From positions 1,562,101 to 1,626,100 of the forward strand of contig JH720297.1 in NCBI GenBank assembly GCA_000231825.2: a stretch of 64,000 bases of DNA, read 5' to 3'. Below, piece after piece: positions 35,286-48,100 of this stretch (within the stretch, counting starts at the first letter, position 1; every line of letters begins with the position of its first letter). The position numbers were made by a program, and so were the translations under genes. The notes below the pieces were generated by a model. The model was not told the DNA's origin, searched no databases, and worked only from the letters and a program-made list of their open reading frames with translations. Source of the stretch: Tetrahymena elliotti 4EA. Lineage: Eukaryota > Ciliophora > Oligohymenophorea > Hymenostomatida > Tetrahymenidae.

Positions 35286-37420
35286 TTATCCTAACTAAAA
35301 ACTAAATAATTATTGTATATCTTAATTCTCAATAAATTAAAAAATTAATAAATTAAAAGATAATATAGATCAAAATCAAATTTTAGATTAAACAAAACAC
35401 CTTTCTGATGAGAAATCATATAAATTGCTATTGACCTATGATAAATAAAATATTTTAGAAATCTCAAAAACAGAAATAAAAAATTTTATTTTTAAAATAA
35501 ATTATTTTATAAAATAAAAAAGGTTAATGTGATTTGTGTTTGGCTAGCTGATTTAATTAATAAATAAAAAAATATTTATTTAATTCTAAAAAGTAAAAAA
35601 AAATTTTAAGTAGGAAGTAATTAATTGAAGCAGCAAGTAATTAAAATTTTGTAAAAATACAAATTTACTAATATTGTTTGTAAGTATATTTTATAATCTT
35701 AGAAATAGAAGAAATTTTTTTGTTTATTTCTTTTAATTTCTTCTAGATGTTTTATTACAATGTAAAAGCAAATAAAGCCAAATAAATCTCTTTCGAAATT
35801 ATTAAGTGAAAAGTTTGAATTATTTTAACAATTTTTATTAAAAATTACTCATTAATTAGAAATAGTAAGAAATGCCATTAATAATTACATTAAATTTAAT
35901 TGAAACTAATGAATTTATTTTTACCTCTTTAAAAATTTATATTTTATGTAAAGTATAGGACTGAAATAAATTAATCGAGCTTAATGTAAATTTCCTATAG
36001 AATTTAATTTATGTTCAAGAAAGGATGTAATTTAGTATTTTTCATACTTTTGATTTTAATGCCAATTTACATATAAAAATGTAAAATAAGCGAAATACAT
36101 TTTTGAAATTAATATTTAAATTCAATAAACAAGTTTTAAGTAAATTAATACAAGAATTCTGAAAATGTAATTAAATTATATAAAACATTCAGAAACTCAA
36201 AGAGGAAATGTGTAATTTGAATTTTCTTCAAAACGTCTATAATTATTCTAGATATTAATGTTGAAATTGGAGTTTTAAGGAAATTTCAATAATTATTTCA
36301 CATTTAAAATTTTTCAGATTTTATCAAAATAAATAAACTGGAGAATTAGTTGTTTTATAATTTAAATAAATATTTGAAATTTAAAATGAGTTTTATACTA
36401 AATTCATTGTATTTTGTTTAATTTTTATATATAAAAAAGAATTTCATACCTTGGTGTCTTCTAATAGGTTTTAAATATTCATTCTAAACAATTATTTTAA
36501 ATAAAATGTGATTTTTTGGTTCAATAATTGAATGATTTCTTTACAAAAGAAAGCTGAAGAAGAAATGTATATCAAATTAGATTTTAATTAAGAAAAATGA
36601 TAAATTAGATAGCTAGTGTATTTACTGGAGTTTTATTACAATTCACATAATCCATTAAGTATTTTTGAGAAAATTTGTAAAGAAATGAGGTATTCAAGTA
36701 TTTTATTTAAGATTCTTTATGGAGTATTTAAGTTATGAGCAACTTAAATATTATTAATCACTTAAGATAAAACTCTTAATAATTTATTCTTGAAGAAAAT
36801 TATAATTTAGTTGATTTGCTTTTTCAAACTTGTGGTTAAATATCATAAATTAATCAATTTGGATATAGAGTTTGCTAATTATTACACCTCAAAAATACTT
36901 TATTTTTTGCCTATTAGCTGATTAATAAAAATAGTTAAACTCACAAAAAAGGGACATTTTTATATCGTTGCACAAGATGTATTTAAAAGTAAGTATGAGA
37001 GATTAACTAGTGAAAGAAGAATGGTTGATTTTAAAAAAATTTAGAAACGTTCTAGAAATACTGAGTTAATTAGTCAATCTCTATATCAATCAATAAATTA
37101 ATAAATCTATCAAATTTTTTATTTTATAAAAAGTAAGTGATATCTTTCTTTTATAAAATTTACACTTAATGGTTATATATTTCTCTTTTGGTTTTTATAT
37201 ATTAATTATAACTAGCTCATATTCCAAATGGATAAATTCTTGATATTTTTTTTTGTGTTTATTATTAAATCTATTTTTTGGAACAATAATTGCTCTTTTA
37301 GGCTATTAATTTTTCAAAATAACAATTAAATTTTTCAAAAAATAAAAAATTAGTAAAACAATCCTTGCTAAAAAAGGAAAAGCTCCATTTTGAATATACA
37401 TAAAATTTATAATTTAAAGG
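35286..37420. other. AT-rich intergenic region with one short ORF
   Basis: About 2.1 kb, mostly featureless A+T-rich DNA between the divergent VPS36 and the membrane protein gene. Only the short open frame at 36735-36998 has protein-like composition. Confidence 0.5.
36735..36998 (+). CDS. Short hypothetical ORF (87 aa)
   Basis: ATG 36735 to TGA 36996-36998, read with TAA/TAG as Gln, gives an 87-aa protein. It has balanced composition, unlike the AT-driven frames around it: it opens MSNLNIINHLRQNSQQFILE, has NLVDLLFQTCGQISQINQFG in the middle, and ends with a CxxC-like pair in FLYRCTRCIQK. A good donor (aaaaGTAAGTAT) overlaps the end, so it may be the first exon of a longer, unrecognised or decayed gene. 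I recognise no family. Confidence 0.35.
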
Positions 37421-39145
37421 ATGATAAGAGGAAAACTCATAGAGAAGAACATTATTGGAATTATATAGTTCGAGAAATCATAATATATTTTTTATCTAAT
37501 GCTGTTTGAAAATCATTTTTATATTGCTTATTTGCTATGGAGGGCACTCACAAGCTTTGACAGCACTACACTTATTTAGATATGTTTCTTTGCTACTGAA
37601 AAGCTCATAAAAATGGTTTTAAATTATTAGTTCTACAGTAGTAATAAAATAATTAAGGTGTTTCAGATATTAGCAAGTTTTGTTAGTGATATTGACATTT
37701 TAAGTACTTCATTATCTTTAAATGTAGAAAAAAATGATATGTTTTATTAATTTCTTCAGCAAGATAACCCAAAGATTATGTTTGTTGAAAGGGACACAAC
37801 TATTGCTAAAATAGTTACAATAAAGGCGCTACATATGATATTAAAGGGATACTTCATATTGTATACTTATTTCTATTTGGATATTCCTGCTTACATAGCT
37901 GCTTTAATGTGCTGCTACTACTTTGTTTTAGTAGGACTAATTTCTTCTATTTATCTTAAAATTAAGTTTTCAATACTGAATACGATGTGGTATTTCAATT
38001 TCTATACTCTGTTTGACTGCATATTCTAAAGTAGTTCAAGGCTTTTTTCTAACTTTGTTGTGAATTAAAACATTTTTTCTTCAATAGTTTATTATTCATT
38101 ATTTACCCTTGTGAATACTGTTATTTAGCTCTACTATTTGAATGCAAAACTCAATAATTTTTAGAACAAAAAATTATTTATGATCAACCAGAAAAAACAT
38201 ACAATCAAAAGGAAAAGCTCATCAATTATTTTGATGATCTTTAAAAAAACATTCTATGATGTTTTTATCTCAATTAACTAGAATCCTATTTTATTACAAA
38301 TTCCTGATAATAGAGAGCTCACAAAAAAATACTACAACTATATCTAGATTTTCTATTAAATTTTCAAGATAGGAATTAATTCTTTTGTGCTTTATACATC
38401 CTTTGATTAATATCAAAATTAATCAGAAAGTACTCTCTTTTTGTTCATTTTTATTTATTTATCAGCTTTCTTGGCATACAGTGTGATTCTCTTAGTAATA
38501 AACATTTTATTATTTATAAAAAACAAATCTAAAATGCAAGTTTTTTTACAGTAAGTGAATCAAAACACTAAATTAAAAATTACTGATCCTTAAATCTATC
38601 AAAAAATCAAAATAGAATTCAATAGAGAAATAGACCCTTCCACAGATTTTAATTATAGTAATGATAATGATATTCCTTAAAATAAATTCTTTATCAATAA
38701 TTAAGAATTTCTAATGAAAGTTACTGAAGTAAAAAGCTAAAAATTCTTTTTAAAGTTAGAAAATAGATATAAAATAACTATTTAAGACTAGCATATATAA
38801 TTCACTATGAAAAAATATGTACCAAAAGCAATAGAAATATTTCTTTCTTAAATAAATTATTCATCAGTTGATATCAAAGAAAATATTTATAATTTACATG
38901 AAAGACAAAGAGCTATCATTAATATTTTTAAGAATATAGTTTTCATGAATCCTTCAATTATTGTTTCTGATATTAAACTACTTCTTGGTAGATTCAGTAA
39001 CTAAGAAATGGAACAATCTACAATTTAGTATATATTAAATGCAGCTCCAACTAAATTATCAATTTTGGCATTTTTTAAACACTTAGAGGAATTCTAAATT
39101 ATAAATCCTAGACTAATTCTTTATGACCTTTATGATAGTGATTGA
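37421..39145 (+). CDS. Multi-spanning membrane protein of unknown function (574 aa)
   Basis: A single exon of 575 codons. The ATG at 37421 is preceded in frame by TGA 30 bases upstream, which fixes the start; TGA is at 39143-39145. Residues about 20-300 contain six or seven hydrophobic segments (for example HFYIAYLLWRALTSF, then PAYIAALMCCYYFVLVGLIS). Further hydrophobic stretches occur at about 315-375 (FLFIFIYLSAFLAYSVILLV). The C-terminal 190 residues are hydrophilic and end with IVSDIKLLLGRFSN and HLEEFQIINPRLILYDLYDS. I recognise no family; it looks like one of the many ciliate-specific membrane proteins. The intronless structure contrasts with its spliced neighbours. Confidence 0.8.
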
Positions 39146-40021
39146 ATAAGAATGTAAATATTTGGAATTATATTATGAAATTAATTAATTTTGTCCTTAG
39201 AGTTTTAATTTAATATTTCAATGTCTTAAATATTTGTAAATTAAATAAATTTATTAACCTTAATAAATATTAAACAAGGAAACTATATTAAATGAATGTT
39301 TTGATTTATTGATTATTCACTTAAAATTAATCTTTTATTATATTAAATTAATAAATATTTACCAAATTTTTGTATTTATGTTTTTTTTGCAATATATCTG
39401 TTTACTTCAAATTAAAAGTAACAAATTAAAAAAATACCTTCAATGTGAAAAAGTTTTAAAATTTTTTCAAAGACTGATATAAAAGATAATTTTTATCACA
39501 TCAAATATTACATTGTAAATGATACGTCGCAAAAAGCAATTAATAATTTTTTATGTAAATGAGATAATATCAGTCAGTATATAAGAGATAATAACAAGCA
39601 TATATTTACCTTTGCTACTTGTTAATTTATCTAAATAAGATATGTGCAAATTTTTATAAATAAAGATTCTTCTTTCAAAAATCTTTGAAGCAAACTAAGT
39701 AACCTAGATAATGCCTGCTGACCAAAGATACAAACCTGATATTCAAACCTCATCAGTTTAATATAAGAAAGGAATATGTATGTATTTTGATATAGAATAA
39801 ATACAAATGAAAATGAGGATTCTAATCATCAATTAATTAATGAATGAATAAATAAATCAAAATATCAATCCATAATCTCTAATTTTATAAAAACTTTTTG
39901 GTATTAATATCTACATTACGTAAAAGGTAATATCTCAAATATATATTAAATAAAAAGTAATAATTATAAAATTTCTAAAAATTTATACCAAAAGCAAATA
40001 AAGATTAAAGGAACATTCAAA
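39146..40021. other. AT-rich intergenic region
   Basis: A+T-rich spacer between two plus-strand genes, with no recognisable coding sequence. It must contain the sorting nexin promoter, though no element can be assigned. Confidence 0.55.
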
Positions 40022-42177
40022 ATGGAAGGAGATAATTACAACAATATCAATCTTCACGAAAACTAGGAAGAAAATGCAAATTAAAATCCTAGCTCTGATA
40101 ATTAAAGCTCTTAAATAACTTAAAGCTAAATTTCTTACTCTAATGATGTAGTATCAAGCACATATTAAAGGGCTAGAAAAATATCAAGAATTGATTCAGA
40201 AAACCCATTCCTCCAAAACTTTGCTGCAGATATGAATGTAGCTATTTCAATTTTATTATTAAAAATCTTTATTGGCATTTTCCTGAAAAATAATTATCAT
40301 TTTACCATCATTTTTTATTAAAATTTCACTTTATTATCTTTAATAATTTATATTTTAAAAATGTAAATAGATTATTATTGAAGTTACTTAGTACAAGCTT
40401 TACGATTCAAGTATTTCTAAGTATGCTATGTTTACAGTTGTAGGCAAAGATAGAAATGGAGACTTTGAGATAGAACGTAGATACAGCGATTTTGATATGT
40501 TAAGAAAATTGATGCTTAAAAGATGGCCTGGTTGCTTTATTCCTCCTCTTCCTTCCAAAAAAGCTATTGTAAAATATAAACCAAAATATTTAGCTAAGCA
40601 TAATATTCACACAATTATCAATAGAAAAAATTCTCATAAAATTATTAACTCCTTTTAGGACAAAAAATGATTGATTATCCTATTTAAAAAAAATATTTAT
40701 TTATTTATTCTTGTTAAAATAAATCATTAATAAATTAAAAATGGAGTTAAAAATTAGGAAATAATTTAAAAATATATAGTTGAAATGCTAGATTTTATTT
40801 TTATTTCATTATATTTCTTATGTTTAAATACTTATTTATTTATTTTAGGGTAATACTGAGTCTGGATTCTTGAACGAGAGAAAGAAATATTTGCATACCT
40901 TTTGCAATAGAATAGCTAAGTTAGGTTATCTTTACTATTCAGCTGAATTCCAACTCTTCATCCGTCACAAGAGCAAAGAAGAAATTTCAAAGAAATTGTA
41001 AACTTTAGAAGATATCTCTGTTGTTACTATTATTGAAAAATTCAAAGGATAATTCTATCAATTAGCTGGAGTAAATTATTTTTAAATGATAGAAATCCTC
41101 TCAATTTTTTTGTTTTATTTATTAATCAAAAGTAAGAAGTTACTCCTGAATTATAAAACAGCATTTAGAAGTTCTAGCAATTTTTGAAAACCTCAAAAGA
41201 AATTCTTAGAGTAAAAATTAAAAAAAGTCTTTAAACAAATTGTCAAAAAAATAAAATAGGATTAAAGAACAACAATTGAGGAGTTAACATAAAATAGAAA
41301 GAATACTGACTTAGCTCTCAGAAAGTTTTAAAAATTCACTATATAAAGATATGAAAGAGATATTTTAAGTGAGTATACACTTGGTAGAAAGAGTGATATG
41401 ATCTATATCAATGACGATGAGAACTCCGAAATCTAAAAATAGATTGATTGCTTTGTAGGAAATCTTTATTATATGTTTATCAAAATATTTATTGAATGCT
41501 TTAAAAATAAAGGGAGAAGTTATCGAAATCGAACCATTTACCCTACTTTATGATTTAATTAACTTTGAATTGAAGGATACTTAGGTAAGCATAAAAAATT
41601 GATTGCTTTTATTTTACTTTTTTTTTATTTTATTAGGCCTTCTTAGATACTCTTGAAACAAAGGACTTCTATGTACTTAGAAAGAAAAATCTTGAAACTA
41701 CTTTAAGCGAAAAGAAGTCTTAACTTTCTGATTTAATGAATGGCAAAAAGACTTTGCGTAGTATATTCACCAAAAAGGACCCTGAAGCTTAAAAGGAATA
41801 GTTGAGAAATGATATTACTAATGTAAAATAAAAAATCATTTTTTAATTAAAATTAAAAACTTTTTATAAAGTTGGAACAAGAAATAGTTGCAAATAATGA
41901 ATTAAATGAGATTATTATTGGTATTGTTGGCATGATTGAAATCGAAAAATATAAGGTAAAAATTATCTAAAAAGTAATGAAATATATGCTTAATATCTTG
42001 AAATAAAATAAATAGGAATAAAAGGCTAGATAATATTATGAGGTTATGACAACTGTTTCTAAGTTAGAATTAGAATGCTTAGAAAAATAATAGAAACTCT
42101 GGTAATTGATTAACTAGACTGCAAATGAAAAATTATAAAACTTTAACTAAAGAAATCCTATTAATAAAAACAATTGA
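40022..42177 (+). CDS. Sorting nexin with PX domain and BAR-like coiled coil
   Basis: Exons 40022-40237, 40371-40568 and 40849-41070 join in frame, followed by several shorter exons to TGA 42175-42177. An N-terminal N/Q/S-rich tail of about 70 residues precedes a PX domain: FTVVGKDRNGDFEIERRYSD, then RWPGCFIPPLPSKKAI, then FLNERKKYLHTFCNRIAKLG. The RRYSDF arginine that binds phosphoinositide and the PPLP turn are both present. The rest is helical and charged (LRNDITN, EIVANNELNEIIIGIVGMIE, KARQYYEVMTTVSKLELECL), as expected for the BAR region of SNX1/2/5-type nexins. Such proteins bind PI3P-rich endosomes and bend membrane, often with retromer. The three exon joins listed are secure; borders between 41070 and 42000 are approximate. 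Confidence 0.82.
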
Positions 42178-43021
42178 TTGATTGTAATGCATAGGCTATT
42201 AAAACTTTTTACTTTAAATATTTTTAAAGTAAATAATAAATTTAATTGTTTTTTTTTTCAAGCACTGTTATTATTAAATGTTTTTTATGCTTTACTTTTG
42301 AATTTCATTAATATTTACATTCATTTGTTTATTAAAAATTTTGAAAATCAAACATATTATGATAAGTTAAACAATTAAACAATTATTTTTAGATCTGTTC
42401 AATCCCTTTTTAATTCAACAATTATTTTTAAATTTTTAAAAAAAGATATTCTTTTATTTCATGCTAACATCAAATCATAGCAAAATATTTTAATTGTCCT
42501 TTTCTAAAAATTTTATAATAAGATTTGTTTCATTTTTTTAATTTTTAAAATTCAATTAAAATAATTTTTATTGACAGAGAAGATTTTTAGTATTTTAAAA
42601 TGAATAAGCATTTTGTTGAGTGTTTTTTAAGATAGAAATGATCAAATTTTAGATTTTAAATAAAAAAATGTTAATTTTGCATGAAAAGTTGAATGAATTA
42701 AAATTATGCTTGATAATGAGCTGTCTAGGATTGAAAAGAATCATGTGTGCTGTTAATACTATATAAAGAGTGAAATTATAAGACACAGAAATATATGTAT
42801 ATATAAATATCTTGATAATAATTAAAAAGAAGAAGCAGATTAAGATAAGATTTATATCCAAATTGTTAAAAGAATATTGATAGGAAATTAGTTTAAATAA
42901 ATATTTCATTTTATTATAAGCAAGCAAGCAAGCTTTATAGATTAATAGTCTGACAAAGAACTGAAATAGTATTAAATATATTTAGTAGAGGAAAATATTA
43001 AAAAAAATAAGATTAAATAAA
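42178..43021. other. AT-rich intergenic region
   Basis: No coding sequence recognised. It contains a short aagc microsatellite (near 42918-42933). The open stretches at 42178-42378 (plus) and 42649-42927 (minus) are AT-driven and unsupported. Confidence 0.55.
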
Positions 43022-44021
43022 ATGACAACTGAAGTTATGGAACCTGTATAATTATAAAAGGAAGAAGTTGATGTACTTGAATCCATTTATCTTAATGACA
43101 TGAAATTATTAAAAAGTTCATATCCTTTCAAGCTCGAAGTTATTTGTAAACCCTTCACAATTGGGTCTGAAGTTAGCGAAAATTCATATAACCTTAAAGT
43201 AATAGTTGATTTTGTCAAATCTTATCCCTTAGAGGGAAAGCCTAGAGTTTAATATGAACCCTTAAACGACATCACACAAGATCATATTGCAGAAATCGAA
43301 TCATTGACAACAAAGATTTTAGCTAGAAGTAATGGTTTGCCAATCGTTTTTGAGATAGTAGAAAGCGTTAGGGTAGAAAATTTGTTATTAAATTATTTTT
43401 AAGTTTAAAATTTGCAATGATAAAATGAGATCTTTGAAAAAAGTCATTATAATTTCGTTTTTTTGAAAAAGAGTCTCATTATTGATGTTGTGAATAAGAA
43501 TTACATTATCAAGAGTTATTTGATTCCTTTGATCAAATTAAATTAATAAAAATTTTTTTGGCTTGATTTATGATTTTATATAAAATAGTACTTTCTTTGA
43601 TTTTTAGTACGATTAAAGCTATTTTACAGATTTGAATAAAAATAATATTTGAAATATAAAAAATATATAGGATTGGATCCAGTGCAATATCATTGATTTA
43701 ATACTTGAAGAGAAGAATAAAGCTTAAGAAAAGGCAAAAATTATTTATCATAGACCTACATTCGATACCTACACTCCTTGTACTTTAGAAAATTTCTTGA
43801 AATGGAAGGCTAAATTTGAGGATGACATGAATAAATTGAAAGCTAAAAATCCAAAGGATGATGAAACTAAATTAACTGGTAGATAATTCTTCTAAAGATT
43901 AAAAGAGCAACCTACTAAGGAAGTTGAAGAAGAAGAACCCGAAGATGATGACGATGATAGCGATTACAATGAAGAAGACTCTGATAATGAAGAATTTGAT
44001 GATCAAAAGCCTTTTAATTGA
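43022..44021 (+). CDS. RWD-domain protein, RWDD1/Gir2 (DFRP2) family
   Basis: Two exons of 351 bp each (43022-43372 and 43671-44021), in phase 0 across a 298-bp GT-AG intron, encode 233 aa. The RWD domain starts KEEVDVLESIYLNDM, with YPLEGKPRVQYEP and LPIVFEIVESVRDWIQ. It is followed by a charged helix, then FLKWKAKFEDDMNKL and the family hallmark KLTGRQFFQRL, and a very acidic tail ending DDQKPFN. This order matches RWDD1/Gir2, which binds the DRG2 GTPase and associates with translation factors such as Gcn1. The length agrees with the family (about 240 aa). Confidence 0.87.
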
Positions 44022-44449
44022 AAAAGCTGCCATTCGAGTGAAAGAGTAGCTTTTTGTTGATTAAATCAAAAAAATTCAATAATTACTAATAAAAAAAGAA
44101 AAGTTATAAACAAGTGAATGCTATTTAAATGTAGAGAAAACTAATATTTTTTTTTATTTGATTGTAATAATGCCTAAGGAGTTTATATTTCCATATAAGT
44201 GAATGTAATTTATTAATTTAGATAATATGCAAAAAAATTTTGCTTATTTTTGAAAAAAAAAAAAACATTAATCAACTAAGCTCTACAAAGCTATTTTTTT
44301 ATTGAAACAATTAAGCAACAAACATACAAATAAAGAAAGAAGCAAGCAGACAAAGAAAGAAAGAAAAACCTGAAAATTTAGGTTTGTGAATAAATAAATA
44401 GGAAATTAATATATATATTTATTAGTATATTGATTTTAATAATTAAACT
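44022..44449. other. Intergenic region between convergent genes
   Basis: A+T-rich 3' flanks with a poly-A run (about 44256-44268) and a purine-rich aaagaaaga stretch at 44333-44370. No coding sequence. Confidence 0.5.
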
Positions 44450-45131
44450 CTCATTTTGAACTTTTTTTGTAAAAAGAAATATTATCACTAAGCATATTTA
44501 ATTCGTTAGCTTTCAATATTATTTAAATTGATTCTTCTATTTTCTTTTTATCTACAATCTTTGACCCACCCAGCCATAATTCATTGGAGTTTTTAAGAAA
44601 ATAGAAGAAAATATTTTTTAAATTTTCATTTGTACTTAAGTTTTTAAGCTTTAAGTTAACTCGGGAGCATTTCTTGAGATTTTGACACACTCTAAATTAT
44701 ATTCTTTAAAAGTCCCATTTATCTTTTGTCATGGATTCATATAAATCGACCAGCTTCTAATCAGAACAGGTTTATATGTGCCTTTGAAATGCGTATAAGA
44801 TATTTTTATAAATGTTTATTTTAGTTTTACATAAAAATTGCAGTACTTAATCAATGTGCTCTTAATTTTCTTATGATTACTGTACACTAAGAAAGTATGG
44901 AAATTTTTTGTGTTAGATATGGATATGATAATTTTTAGGTAAGAATATCCTGTACCTGTCAAAATTATCTAAATAATGAGAGTAATGTTCCTGAGCACTT
45001 TCTTTATTATCTTCAATAACTTCTCCTTCAATCATTTTTATGTTGCACCTACTATAAATCAGAGTTACTTTTTGCTGGGGTAACTCGGAAGAGTTAGATT
45101 CACCCACATTTCTATAGTAAGCTGTTTTCAT
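44450..45131 (-). CDS. Short unknown protein, two or three exons
   Basis: Exon 1 (44956-45131) starts MKTAYYRNVGESNSSELPQQ, continues through IYSRCNIKMIEGEVIEDNKE, and ends at a good donor (GACAG|GTACAG). The last exon (from about 44780 to TGA 44450-44452) encodes QKLVDLYESMTKDKWDFQRI, LKNIFFYFLKNSNELWLGGS and a Lys-rich tail. Composition is normal for a ciliate protein and clearly differs from the surrounding noncoding DNA. The middle of the gene (about 44790-44955) was not resolved. I recognise no family. Confidence 0.55.
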
Positions 45132-48100
45132 GGTTTTTGTTTTTTTTTTTCTATTCTTTAAAGAATTAATAGTTTATAAATAAATAATTAATTGATATTC
45201 ATCCAAAATACATTTTCAGTTTATAATTAATCAATTTACTTGTTTACAAATTACAAAATTTGGGTGACTAGATTCATATATATATACCAAGTAAATTTTA
45301 CATTCTAAATTACGTTTTGAGTATAACCCTATAAAACCAAGTCTCGTTTGGTGAAGCTTTAACTAATTTAAAAAAAATAATTGCTAGCAAATCTCACTGA
45401 CCTGTTACTACAAACAAAGTACTTAAATGTTTACATTATCAAAAAGATATTTTAAAAATATTATTCATTTCTAAATATTTACAAACGTAATGTTAAAAAT
45501 TTCTAAAAGATTACAAACTTTTTTTTACAAAAGAGTGGTAAATACAAAAAAAAAAAACAAACATAAAATATAAATACGCTTAAAGAAATTGGGGAAAACC
45601 TCCTATCGTTTGATTATTAATCTGCAGATCAAATTTACTAAGCCTCTTTCTAATAATACAGAATAAAAAAATTTAATTGTACTATTTTTCGGATTAATAG
45701 CTTTTTGTTAATCTTGACTTTATATATGGATTTTTAAAATTGCATCCTATTTTTGTGCTAGCTATCAATCTGACTGTTCATTTTCAATAAAAATTCTTCA
45801 TCTTTTTTATGTATGGAGTATCAATTTCTAATATAATAAAGAGCTATTTTAGCGCTTAATTAAACACCTTCTATTTTATAGATATTTCACAATTTAATGT
45901 ATAAGTATAATAGAAAATATCATAAAAATAAAGGAGGCTTGCATTCTAATCAATAAAATAAATTTATTAAAACTATTCAGCTCATCAAATCTAGCATTAG
46001 AAATAAGATTTAAATCCTTCAACTAGTGTTTTTTTTAAAATGTTTTGCCTTAAGAATTAACAATTATTATTCTAAATAAGCAAATGCAATTTAATCAAAC
46101 TACACAGTGTTACAAATTTTTTGCTGCAAAATAAATTCTTACAATACTTATCTATCTAATTTCTTCTCTTTTTTTTCCAATTTAATTTTTTCATTCAGCC
46201 GACTGACTCAATCTATGTTAAATTTATAAATTTGAAATTTAACTCTTTACAGCTGTTGTTTAAAAAATTTACAAGTGAAAAAACCAAGCGTTTGTTTTTG
46301 ATAAATCAATCAGTTTACATGCCTCAATTCTGTTACCTTCATTCTATCATACTCCTTGTTTGTTTCACCTAGATTTACATAACTTTATCTTTCTAACGCT
46401 ATAACAATTATTTCAAGTATAATTTCTTGACTTATAGCACTCACTTACTTACTTATTTTTAAACCTAAAATAATTTTTAAAAATATTTGCTTTTTTTATT
46501 TTACAGGTAAAAAATATTATTTATTGATGCAATCCACACTTAAATTGCTATATTTAACAATTGTGCTATTAAATTTAGTTTACATAAGTGAGTGATTTAA
46601 CTAATAAATCATAAATAAGTTTACAAATTTATGTCAGAAAATTTAGCTTGAATTTATTTTTTAAATCAATAAATCAATCAATCTATTTATTTATTAATCC
46701 CTAAAAAAGAAGCTCTTTCACAAGCAAATTTTTAGATGTTTCTTTTTATTTTCTTACTTTTATAAGCCTTTTTACAGATAAATTTTTAAAAATATACTAA
46801 AACAAATAAGAATAATGATTGAAAAAAGACATTCTAAAAGTAATATAAATAGAGCTAACTACTTCTAAAAAAAATTTATTTTATTAAATATGTCATTTTA
46901 GTTTTAAATTTATTATAAACTTAAACTAAACTAAATAAATTTAGAAGACAAAATATTTATAAAAAATCAACAAAATATTTTAAAAAATACATCAAAATAT
47001 TTTAAAATTAAAAATAAATTTGTATCTTAGAATTGATAAACTACAAAATTCAGGTATATTGAAAGCCATTTTTATTTTTTATTAGTTTATTAATTTCTTT
47101 ATGTTTTAATATTTCAAGTAATAAACTAATTTTTCTTTTTTTATTCTTTTTTGAATTGTAAATGGACAGCTCATTTGAGTAAGTTCTTATGAAATAATAT
47201 GTCCATCATATTTTGGTATTAACTCAAAAAAATACAGCCATTGTAGCTACTGATAGAATAGACTTCAATATAGTAAAATATCATATATTCTGATATCAAT
47301 TTAAAAAATAGGTGGTTAGCTTAACTGTTCATATTTTTTGCAGATAATTTATCTAAAAATTTTAACAATGTAATCAAACTAGTGTATTTATTTCTAATTT
47401 TAAATTAGTATTCTTTTTTAATAAAATTTAAACAATTATATTATCAATTGTAAAAAGTATTTATCGTCTAAAAACAAAGTATTTTGTCTCCACTGAACTT
47501 TAATTACAAAATTTTTGAAAGAAAAAAAGTCAAAGGAGCTTACAAATACAAGGGGATGATTTATAATTAACAAAGTATGCAAAAAGCTCAAGAATATTGA
47601 TTAAATTTTCTTTTGATTTCATTTACATTTAATTGGTTAGCACAGAAAAAATAATTGATAATTTAATATAGACACCTTTATAATTTTCACGTAATATATA
47701 GATGATAAATTCTTATCTTCACTATTTTTATATTTGAATTTAATTAAGAGTCTCAAATTAATTCTTCTCAAAAAAGAATATAAAATTCAATGTTTTTAAT
47801 AATTTTTTATTAAACATTCATTATTATTTGATTGTTAAAATAAAAATTCTTTATTGATTAAAGCTTTTTGCTTTTACATACAAACATATTTTTGTGATTT
47901 CTTAAAACTGCTTTTTCCTTATCTTAAATTATAATTTTATAAGGATAATCTTTTATTTTAATCTTAAAAATAATGATTTTTTTCTTTTTTAGAATTGCTA
48001 AGATTATTTTTTATTTTAAAGCATTATTTCTTGAAAACAAGAAAACTTATTTTCAAAAAAATTCTTAGCCTAAAATTTTATGTAGATCTACTTATCAAAA

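Noticed and set aside
45336..45360. Possible tRNA-like stem (accaag...cttggt-like pairing)
   Set aside because: No T-loop, anticodon arm or proper spacing could be built; no convincing tRNA gene was found anywhere in the window by eye.
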